Shown piece by piece: positions 57,811 through 64,000 of a DNA stretch of 64,000 bases. Position 1 is the first letter of the stretch; each line of letters starts with the position of its first letter. The stretch is from Rothia kristinae NBRC 15354 (GTDB lineage Bacteria; Actinomycetota; Actinomycetes; Actinomycetales; Micrococcaceae), in assembly GCF_001570865.1 (NCBI RefSeq), contig NZ_BCSM01000003.1, positions 1-64,000 of the forward strand, given 5' to 3'. The position numbers were made by a program, and so were the translations under genes. The notes beneath the pieces are model-generated. The model made no database searches, had not been told where the DNA came from, and saw nothing but the letters and a program-made list of their open reading frames with translations.

Positions 57811-57981
57811 TGCTGTCACTCTCCAGGTTCTTGCTCTCGGGCGGGCCCCGCGGGAGCGTGTTCGCTCCCGTGGTTCACAGGGAACCGCCGTCTTCCTCCG
57901 ATCCTACCGGGGTCGCCCCGCCCGGACCCCGGATCCGCCGCCCCTGTGACCCATCGCTCACCTATCGGTCCCTGGCCCGCC

Positions 57982-59601
57982 TCAGTGCTCCACTGCCCCC
58001 TCCGCGCCGATGCCGGTCAGGGAGCGGACCTCCATCTCCGCCTGTTTGACCGGGTCCTCCCGGGTGCGGGAGGTGACCGAGCCGAGCCAGCCGAGCAGGA
58101 ATCCCGCGGGGATGGAGACCAGCCCCGGGTTGGCCAGCGGGAAGATCGCGAAGTCGGCCTCGGGCAGCATCGAGGTCTCGGAGCCGGAGATCACCGGGGA
58201 GACCAGGATGAGCCCGACGGCGAGGATCAGTCCCCCGTACATCGACCACACCGCCCCGCGGGTGGTGAAGCCCTTCCAGAACAGGGAGTAGAGGATGGTG
58301 GGCAGATTCGCGGAGGCCGCGACGGCGAAGGCCAGCGCCACCAGGAAGGCGACATTCTGCCCCTGAGCGCCGATCCCACCGGCGATGGCCAGCAGACCGA
58401 TGACCACGACGGTGGTCTTGGCCACCCGGATCTCCCGGCGCGGGTCCGCGTTCCCCTTGCAGATGACGTTGGTGTAGACGTCGTGGGCGAAGGAGGCCGA
58501 GGCCGTGATGGCCAGGCCCGCGACCACCGCGAGGATCGTGGCGAAGGCGACCGCCGCGATGATGCCCATCAGCAGGGAGCCGCCGAGCTCGAAGGCCAGC
58601 AGCGGCGCGGCCGAGTTCACCCCGCCGGGGGCCTCCTGGATGCGCTGCGCCCCGATTATCGCGGCCGCACCGTACCCCAGGACGAGGGTGAACAGGTAGA
58701 ACAGCCCGATCAGGGCGATGGCCCAGACCACCGAGCGGCGGGCCTCCTTGGCGGTGGGCACGGTGTAGAAGCGCATGAGCACGTGCGGCAGCCCGGCGGC
58801 CCCGAAGACCAGGGCGAGGGACAGGGAGAGGAAGTCCAGCTTGGTCAGCTCGGTCTTGCCGTACTTCTGGCCCGGATCCAGGATCCCGGAGCTTCCGGCG
58901 GTCTCCACGGCCCGGCCCAGCAGCTCGGAGAGGCTGAAGCCGTGCAGGGCGAGGATCCACACGGTCATCACGGCGACCCCGGCGATCAGCAGGCAGGCCT
59001 TGATGATCTGCACCCACGTGGTGCCCTTCATCCCGCCGATCAGCACGTAGGCGATCATCAGCACGCCCACCACCACGATCACCAGGGACTGCCCGGCGCT
59101 GGAGCTGATGCCCATGAGCAGGGAGACCAGGGCCCCGGCCCCGGCCATCTGGGCCAGCAGGTAGAACAGGGTCACCGCCAGGGTCGTGATGCACGCGGCC
59201 ACGCGCACGGGCCGCTGGCGCAGGCGGAAGGAGAGCACGTCCGCCATCGTGAACTTCCCGGTGTTGCGCAGCGGCTCGGCCACCAGCAGCAGAGCCACCA
59301 GCCAGGCGACCAGGAAGCCGATGGAATACAGGAAGCCGTCGTAACCCTGCACGGCGATGGCCCCGACGATGCCCAGGAAGGAGGCGGCCGAGAGGTAGTC
59401 CCCGGCGATCGCCAGGCCGTTCTGGGTGCCGGAGAAGGAGCGTCCCCCGGCGTAGTAGTCCGCGGCGGTCTTGGTGTTCTTGGAGGCCCGCAGCACGACG
59501 ACGAGGGTCACGGCGACGAAGGCGCCGAAGATCGCCATGTTGATCCACGGGGTGCCGACGGTCTGCGCGGTCGTCGCGCTCAGGACGGGGGTGACGCTCA
59601 T
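57982..59601 (-). CDS. actP: sodium:solute symporter, acetate/monocarboxylate type (ActP/MctC-like)
   Basis: The 539-residue protein is a member of the sodium:solute symporter family with about 13 membrane helices. It matches the cation/acetate permease group: DYYAGGRSFSGTQNGLAIAGDYLSAASFLG, TMADVLSFRL, GLPHVLMRFYTVPTAKEARRS and SFAHDVYTNV. A likely role is uptake of acetate, propionate or pyruvate with sodium or protons. It overlaps the DUF485 gene by four bases, the standard partner of ActP (as in yjcH-actP). The symbol is by similarity only. Confidence 0.9.
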   Translation of the reverse strand: MSVTPVLSATTAQTVGTPWINMAIFGAFVAVTLVVVLRASKNTKTAADYYAGGRSFSGTQNGLAIAGDYLSAASFLGIVGAIAVQGYDGFLYSIGFLVAWLVALLLVAEPLRNTGKFTMADVLSFRLRQRPVRVAACITTLAVTLFYLLAQMAGAGALVSLLMGISSSAGQSLVIVVVGVLMIAYVLIGGMKGTTWVQIIKACLLIAGVAVMTVWILALHGFSLSELLGRAVETAGSSGILDPGQKYGKTELTKLDFLSLSLALVFGAAGLPHVLMRFYTVPTAKEARRSVVWAIALIGLFYLFTLVLGYGAAAIIGAQRIQEAPGGVNSAAPLLAFELGGSLLMGIIAAVAFATILAVVAGLAITASASFAHDVYTNVICKGNADPRREIRVAKTTVVVIGLLAIAGGIGAQGQNVAFLVALAFAVAASANLPTILYSLFWKGFTTRGAVWSMYGGLILAVGLILVSPVISGSETSMLPEADFAIFPLANPGLVSIPAGFLLGWLGSVTSRTREDPVKQAEMEVRSLTGIGAEGAVEH

Positions 59602-60017
59602 GCTCGTCCTCCCGTGCCGGCCGGGGCGAAGTCCCCGTGCTCCATGCGTCCGCGCAGGTCCGCGGCCTGGGGGTCCAGGCGGCGCCCGGCGAAGGCGATG
59701 TACGCGCCGGTGATGGCGAAGGTGGAGACGAACTGCAGGATGCCCCAGACGATGCCGACCGTGATGTTGCCCCACAGCCGCTGGGACATGAACGCGGGAG
59801 CGTACATCGCCGTCAGGGCGTAGGCCAGGTACCAGACCAGGAAGAGCCCGGCCATCGGGAAGACGAAGCGCCGGTGGTCCCGGCGCAGCCGTCCGAAGGC
59901 CGGGGAGGCCTGGGCGGCGGGGAAGTCGATCGGGGGCTGTGGGGCGGGGCCCGATGCCGCGGCATCGCGCTCCGGTTTCTGGTCCGCGTACGGTGCGGGG
60001 TGGTGAGTGGGGCTCAT
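59598..60017 (-). CDS. DUF485 membrane protein, partner of the symporter
   Basis: The protein has a Pro/Ala-rich N-terminus and the DUF485 region with two membrane helices: FGRLRRDHRRFVFPMAGLFLVWYLAYALTA, then RLWGNITVGIVWGILQFVSTFAITGAYIAFA. DUF485 genes sit next to ActP symporters and are presumed accessory subunits. I use the ATG at 60017 (139 residues), which has a perfect GAGGAGG six bases upstream. The ATG at 60041 would start a leaderless version eight residues longer, because TATAGT is seven bases before it. Confidence 0.88.
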   Translation of the reverse strand: MSPTHHPAPYADQKPERDAAASGPAPQPPIDFPAAQASPAFGRLRRDHRRFVFPMAGLFLVWYLAYALTAMYAPAFMSQRLWGNITVGIVWGILQFVSTFAITGAYIAFAGRRLDPQAADLRGRMEHGDFAPAGTGGRA

Positions 60018-60048
60018 GCCGTCCTCCTCGTTGAGAGACATGGCCCGA

Positions 60049-60073
60049 ACTATACCCCGGATCACACGTGATC
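60049..60073 (-). promoter_or_regulatory. promoter and candidate operator of the DUF485-symporter operon
   Basis: TATAGT (60054-60049) is one of the best -10 elements in the window. Just upstream is GATCACACGTGATC (60060-60073), an inverted repeat with 6-base arms covering the spacer. It resembles half-sites of the CRP/GlxR family (GTGA/TCAC) but with a shorter centre. Binding by such a regulator is inference. Confidence 0.5.
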
Positions 60074-60122
60074 GTGACTCAGGGCACTTTCACTCCGGTT
60101 TCGGCTCCGCTCCGTTCGGGGA

Positions 60123-60770
60123 TCAGCGGATGAGCTGGATCAGCTCCTGCACCCGCTCCAGGAAGGCGTCCACCTGGGCCTCGTCGTAGGCCCGGGTCCC
60201 GGTGCCCTCGCGGAAGGCCGCGGTGCGCACCGCCCCCGGGTGGGGGTGCTCGCTGACCCGCAGGTGCTCGGCCAGCTGCGCGCACAGGGCGTCCGCATCC
60301 GCGGCGAGGTAGCCGATGTCGCGGCGTCGGGCCGGGCGACGGAAGCGGCGCCCGTCCGGGCGGTTCAGGCGGCCCATGATCAGATCCGCCAGGGGCTCGG
60401 CCCGCTGCCGCACCGCGTCCGGTCCGCGCACCGCATCCAGCCGGGCGCGCTCGGCCGCGGCCAGCTCGTCCTCGACCTCGTCCATCAGGGCGTCCACGGT
60501 CTCGGCGTCGTAGCCGCCATCCTGGGCGGGGAAGACGATCTCGCGGACCTCCGCGGAGCTCAGCTCCGGGTAGGACCCGCCCTCCCGCAGGGTCTCCAGG
60601 GATGCCTGCGCCCGGGCCAGGAAGTCCCGCACCCGCAGCACGTCGTAGCCCCGCGCGGAGGCCGGCACCCGGCGCAGCACCCCCAGCTCCCGCGAGCCGG
60701 AGACCACCCGGTCCTCGGGCTCCTGTTCGGGGCGCTGCTGCGAGGCGTGGGGGTCGGTGGTGGGGGTCAT
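60123..60770 (-). CDS. DivIVA-domain repeat protein
   Basis: This 215-residue protein contains three short DivIVA-domain motifs in which Tyr-Asp is followed by a Phe/Leu-rich helix: RGYDVLRVRDFLARAQASLE (residue 40 on), GGYDAETVDALMDEVEDEL and RAYDEAQVDAFLERVQELI at the C-terminus. The proteins are actinobacterial, soluble and of unknown role; the classical polar DivIVA (Wag31) is longer and has coiled coils. It lies 50 bases after cdsA on the same strand. Confidence 0.75.
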   Translation of the reverse strand: MTPTTDPHASQQRPEQEPEDRVVSGSRELGVLRRVPASARGYDVLRVRDFLARAQASLETLREGGSYPELSSAEVREIVFPAQDGGYDAETVDALMDEVEDELAAAERARLDAVRGPDAVRQRAEPLADLIMGRLNRPDGRRFRRPARRRDIGYLAADADALCAQLAEHLRVSEHPHPGAVRTAAFREGTGTRAYDEAQVDAFLERVQELIQLIR

Positions 60771-60820
60771 GGGTGGGCCTTTCGCTTCGTGGGGGACGGC
60801 GCGAGGATCGAGGAGCCGGC

Positions 60821-61681
60821 TCAGCTGAGAGCCGCGAACACGACGTAGCCGATGGCCACGGCGAACACGATGGAGTCCAGCCGGTCCATGACCCCGCCGT
60901 GCCCGGGCAGGATGTGGCTCATGTCCTTGATGCCGACCTCCCGCTTGACCATGGATTCGGAGAGGTCCCCCACGGTGGAGGCGATGACCAGCAGCACCGC
61001 CAGCACGGCACCGTGCCACCAGGGGTCGTGCAGCAGCAGGACCGCGCAGAGGATGCCCACGGCCACCGAGCCGACCATGGAGCCCGCGAAGCCCTCCCAG
61101 GTCTTCTTCGGGCTGATCCGCGGGGCCATGGGGTGCTTACCCCACAGGACGCCGGCCAGGTAGCCCCAGGTGTCGTTGCCGATCGCCATCACGACGATCG
61201 TGAACACCCGCGCCGGGCCGTCCTCCCCGCGGAACAGGACCACGGCCAGCGCCAGCATGAACGGCACCCAGGACATCGTGAACACGGCGGCCATGATGGA
61301 GGGCAGCATCCCCTCCCGGGGGCCGGCCATCCGCCACAGCACCACCACGATCACGGCCGCGAGCACCGAGTAGAGCAGCGCTTCTCCCCCGCCCAGATAC
61401 GCGGCGACGGGGAACAGGGCCCCGGTCACGACCGCCGGGGCCAGCGGCACCTGCAGCCCCGGGCGCAGGTTCAGCGCCCGGGTGACCTCCCAGGTGCCGA
61501 CCCCGGCTCCGGCCGCGGCGACCGCGACGATCACCGGCGGCACGAAGAACATGCCGATCACCACCAGCGCGCCGAGGACCACGCCGACGCCGATCGCGGC
61601 CGGCAGGTCGCGTCCGGCGCGCGGCGTGCGCTTCGGCGTCGGCTGGGTGGGGGTGGACGGCGGGGTGGGCTGGGCGGACAT
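60821..61681 (-). CDS. cdsA: phosphatidate cytidylyltransferase
   Basis: CdsA makes CDP-diacylglycerol from phosphatidate and CTP. The 286-residue protein has eight membrane helices and the full family signature near residues 243-269: SMVKREVGIKDMSHILPGHGG followed by MDRLD. The N-terminal 25 residues are a Pro/Thr-rich tail. The ATG overlaps the frr stop by one base (TGATG), so it is coupled to frr. pgsA, which uses its product, is elsewhere in this window. Confidence 0.95.
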   Translation of the reverse strand: MSAQPTPPSTPTQPTPKRTPRAGRDLPAAIGVGVVLGALVVIGMFFVPPVIVAVAAAGAGVGTWEVTRALNLRPGLQVPLAPAVVTGALFPVAAYLGGGEALLYSVLAAVIVVVLWRMAGPREGMLPSIMAAVFTMSWVPFMLALAVVLFRGEDGPARVFTIVVMAIGNDTWGYLAGVLWGKHPMAPRISPKKTWEGFAGSMVGSVAVGILCAVLLLHDPWWHGAVLAVLLVIASTVGDLSESMVKREVGIKDMSHILPGHGGVMDRLDSIVFAVAIGYVVFAALS

Positions 61682-62238
61682 CAGACGGCGAGCAGCTCGG
61701 CTTCCTTGCGCTTGAGCAGCTCGTCGATCTGCTCGATGTGCTTCTTGGTCACGGCCTCGAGGTCCTTCTCCGCGCGGGTGCCCTCGTCCTCGCCGGCCTC
61801 GCCATCCTTGACGAGCTTCTCGATCTCGGTCTTGGCGTGGCGGCGGATGTTGCGCACGGACACGCGGGCCTCCTCGGCCTTGCCGGAGACCATCTTGACG
61901 TACTCGCGGCGGCGCTCCTCGGTCAGCTCCGGCATGACCACGCGGATCACGTTGCCGTCGTTGGCGGGGTTCGCGCCCAGGTCCGAGTTGCGCAGGGCCT
62001 TCTCGATCTCGTTCAGCGCGGACTTGTCGTACGGGGTGATCAGCAGGGTGCGGGCCTCGGGGTTCTGGAAGGAGGCCAGCTGCTGCAGCGGGGTGGGGGC
62101 GCCGTAGTAGTCCACCAGGAGGGAGGAGAACAGGGAGGGGTTGGCGCGGCCGGTGCGCACCGCCGCGAAGTCCTCCTTGGCGGCGTCCACGGCCTTGCCC
62201 ATCTTGGTGCGGGCTTCGGTCAGGGAATCTTCGATCAC
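61681..62238 (-). CDS. frr: ribosome recycling factor
   Basis: RRF works with EF-G to split post-termination ribosomes. The 185-residue protein matches the family: [21 protein letters not shown] at residues 13-33, [34 protein letters not shown] and [14 protein letters not shown]. It starts at GTG with AGGAGAG upstream. It lies between pyrH and cdsA, the classic tsf-pyrH-frr-cdsA order. Confidence 0.98.
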   Translation of the reverse strand: MIEDSLTEARTKMGKAVDAAKEDFAAVRTGRANPSLFSSLLVDYYGAPTPLQQLASFQNPEARTLLITPYDKSALNEIEKALRNSDLGANPANDGNVIRVVMPELTEERRREYVKMVSGKAEEARVSVRNIRRHAKTEIEKLVKDGEAGEDEGTRAEKDLEAVTKKHIEQIDELLKRKEAELLAV

Positions 62239-62285
62239 GGGGGTCTCTCCTGGATTCGGGGGTGGGTGCGGGTGCTCCGGCCTCC

Positions 62286-62315
62286 AGCTTACCGGCCCGC
62301 CTCCGAACGGGCCGG
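62286..62315 (-). promoter_or_regulatory. hairpin after pyrH and -10 of frr-cdsA
   Basis: CCGGCCCG (62292-62299) pairs with CGGGCCGG (62308-62315), a perfect 8-bp stem 35 bases after the pyrH stop. TAAGCT (62291-62286) immediately follows and is a good -10 for frr, giving a leader of about 40 bases. Confidence 0.5.
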
Positions 62316-62349
62316 GGCGGGTCGCGGCCGGACACAGGCCGGTGGGGTG

Positions 62350-63081
62350 TCAGGCGGTGACCAGGGTGCCGATCTGCTCGCCGAGGATCGCGCTGGCGAC
62401 GTTGCCCTCCCCCTCCATGCCGAACACGCGCATCGTGACGTCGTTGTCCCGGCACAGGCTGAAGGCGGTCTGGTCCATCACGCGGATGTCCCGCTGCAGG
62501 GCCTCGTCGTAGGTCAGGTGGCGCAGGCGCTTCGCGTCCGGGTTGGTCTTGGGATCGGCGGTGTAGACCCCGTCCACCCCGTTCTTGGCCACCAGCACCT
62601 CGTCGGCGTGGACCTCCAGGGCGCGCTGGGCGGCCACGGTGTCCGTGGAGAAGTACGGCAGGCCGGCCCCGGCGCCGAAGATCACCACGCGGTCCTTCTC
62701 CAGGTGGCGGATGGCCCGGCGGGGGATGTAGTTCTCCGCGACCTGCGCCATCTGGATCGCGGACTGCACGCGGGTCTCCACCCCGGCCTGCTCCAGGAAG
62801 TCCTGCAGGGCCAGGGAATTCATCACGGTGCCGAGCATGCCCATGTAGTCCGCGCGGGAGCGGTCCATGCCGGCCACGGACAGCTCCGCACCGCGGAAGA
62901 AGTTGCCGCCGCCGACGACGATCGCGGTCTCCGCCTGGCCCACCGTGGAGGCGATCTGCTCGGCGATGCGCCGCACCACGCCGGTGTCGATGCCGACCCG
63001 GCCGCCGCCGAAGACCTCCCCGGACAGCTTGAGCAGGACGCGGCGGCGGGTGGGGGCGAGGCGGGGAGTCTCGTCGGGCAT
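62350..63081 (-). CDS. pyrH: UMP kinase
   Basis: PyrH phosphorylates UMP to UDP and is an amino-acid-kinase-fold hexamer. The 243-residue protein has [14 protein letters not shown] at residues 14-27, [28 protein letters not shown] and [22 protein letters not shown], with the UMP- and ATP-binding glycines in place. The ATG follows AGGAGGAT. It is preceded by two hairpins that end the tsf transcript; TATGCT near 63197-63202 on the minus strand may be its own -10. Confidence 0.97.
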   Translation of the reverse strand: MPDETPRLAPTRRRVLLKLSGEVFGGGRVGIDTGVVRRIAEQIASTVGQAETAIVVGGGNFFRGAELSVAGMDRSRADYMGMLGTVMNSLALQDFLEQAGVETRVQSAIQMAQVAENYIPRRAIRHLEKDRVVIFGAGAGLPYFSTDTVAAQRALEVHADEVLVAKNGVDGVYTADPKTNPDAKRLRHLTYDEALQRDIRVMDQTAFSLCRDNDVTMRVFGMEGEGNVASAILGEQIGTLVTA

Positions 63082-63215
63082 GGTCTTGTATCCTCCTGGC
63101 GCGCGGACGGCGCGGTGGTGGGTCCCGGGCGGCGCGGTGCGGCGGGGATGCCCGCGGCGGGCTCGCGGACCCCGGGGGCGGTCTGGTCCGGGCACCAGCA
63201 TACGCAGTCCACGCG

Positions 63216-63278
63216 CGAGGAGCGCCCGCCGTGTGACGGCGGACGCTCCTCGATCAGACCCCGGGGCTATGCCCCGGG
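63216..63278 (-). terminator. double hairpin terminator after tsf
   Basis: The first hairpin encountered (63260-63278) is a CCCGGGGC/GCCCCGGG stem of 8 bp with a TAT loop. The second (63216-63252) has 17-base arms with one mismatch and a 3-base loop. Both lie within 90 bases of the tsf stop. No U-tract is present. Confidence 0.75.
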
Positions 63279-63304
63279 TGCGGTGTGCGCGGTGCGCGGG
63301 GAGG

Positions 63305-64000
63305 TCAGTTCCCGACGCGGAAGCGCACGAAGCCGGTGGCCTTGGCCCCGGCCTCCTCCAGGACCTGACGCACGGACTTCTTGGAGTCCTTGGCGAAGTC
63401 CTGGTCCAGCAGGGTGTTCTCCTTGAAGAAGCCCTTCAGGCGGCCCTCGACGATCTGCGGGATGATCCGCTCCGGCTTGCCCTCGGCCTTGGCGGTCTCC
63501 TCGGCGACGCGGCGCTCGTCGGCCACCTCGTTCTCCGGGATGGAGGTCTCGTCCAGGAACTTCGGGGACATCGCGGCGATGTGCACGGCGACGTCGTGGG
63601 CGATCTCCTCGACGTTCTCGCCCTCCACGGCCAGCAGCACGCCCACCTGGGCGGGCAGGTCCTTGGAGGTCTTGTGCAGGTACTGGGACACGTGCGCGCC
63701 CTTCAGGCGGGCCACGCGGCGCACGATGACCTTCTCGCCCAGCAGGGCGCCGGCTTCGGTGACCTGCTCCTCGACGGTCTTGCCGTTGGACTCGGCCTTC
63801 AGCAGGTCCTCGAGGTTGTCCACGTCGTTGGCGACGGCCGCCTCCAGCACGGAGTTGCCGAAGTCGATGAACGGGGCGGACTTGGCGACGAAGTCGGTCT
63901 CGGAGTTGACCTCGACGAGGTAGCCCACGCCGTCCTGGACGCGGGCGGCGACCAGGCCCTCGGCGGTGGCGCGGCCCTCGCGCTTGGTGACGCCCTTGAG
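63305..64000 (-). CDS. tsf: elongation factor Ts (5' end outside the window)
   Basis: EF-Ts recycles EF-Tu by GDP exchange. The visible 231 residues run from [19 protein letters not shown], just after the N-terminal TDVG-type module, to the stop. They contain the core signature [22 protein letters not shown] and the C-terminal [19 protein letters not shown]. The first 45-50 residues lie beyond position 64000. rpsB is expected upstream. Confidence 0.96.
   Translation of the reverse strand, partial: LKGVTKREGRATAEGLVAARVQDGVGYLVEVNSETDFVAKSAPFIDFGNSVLEAAVANDVDNLEDLLKAESNGKTVEEQVTEAGALLGEKVIVRRVARLKGAHVSQYLHKTSKDLPAQVGVLLAVEGENVEEIAHDVAVHIAAMSPKFLDETSIPENEVADERRVAEETAKAEGKPERIIPQIVEGRLKGFFKENTLLDQDFAKDSKKSVRQVLEEAGAKATGFVRFRVGN

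Overview
The window is a dense, very GC-rich stretch of chromosome from an actinobacterium, most likely order Micrococcales and probably family Micrococcaceae (Kocuria/Micrococcus-like). This rests on the gene order (rpmI-rplT after infC; recX-recA-DUF3046-clgR-cinA-pgsA-ftsK; rimP-nusA-ylxR-infB-rbfA-truB-ribF), PriA-type HisA, frequent GTG/TTG starts, leaderless promoters and actinobacterial SOS boxes (TCGAAC-N4-GTTCGA). The genus is inference. I see no prophage, insertion sequence, CRISPR array, tRNA or rRNA. Almost everything is core housekeeping, mostly on the minus strand.

Layout: 1-2030 holds the infC-rpmI-rplT operon, with an AUU-started infC behind a leader hairpin. 2089-7565 holds DUF1844, SseB and a histidine block (hisC, hisB, hisH, a tiny membrane protein, priA), then a LysM membrane protein. 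7600-8553 is lexA with three SOS-like boxes. 8577-19789 is DNA repair and tRNA modification: dinG, hflX, an RsmC-like methyltransferase, dapF, miaA, miaB, recX, recA, DUF3046 and clgR. 20009-28571 is cinA, pgsA, ftsK, rnj, dapA, a TPR-like membrane protein and dapB. 28752-34968 is an OafA-type acyltransferase, an M16 peptidase, pnp with a structured leader, and rpsO. 35256-40179 is mpg, an aminotransferase, luxS-mtnN and an aldo/keto reductase, and contains two related palindromic repeats. 40206-51100 is ribF, several small membrane proteins, truB, rbfA, infB, ylxR, nusA and rimP. 51327-64000 is a lipoprotein-like or anchored protein, a TauE-type permease, proS, a GNAT protein, rseP, glsB-like, an acetate-type symporter with its DUF485 partner, a DivIVA-domain protein, cdsA, frr, pyrH and the start-less end of tsf.

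The genes fall into a few working sets: translation initiation and ribosome maturation (infC, infB, rimP, rbfA, truB, hflX, frr, tsf); RNA decay (pnp, rnj); the DNA-damage response (lexA, recA, recX, dinG, mpg); the diaminopimelate/lysine pathway (dapA, dapB, dapF); and S-adenosylhomocysteine recycling (mtnN, luxS). The most noteworthy signals are regulatory rather than protein-coding: a dual SOS plus PafBC-type recA promoter, three SOS-like boxes at lexA, a 56-68 bp palindrome repeated at two convergent gene junctions, three convergent gene pairs whose stop codons overlap, a Met-Asn-Pro mini-ORF ahead of proS, and a structured pnp leader.
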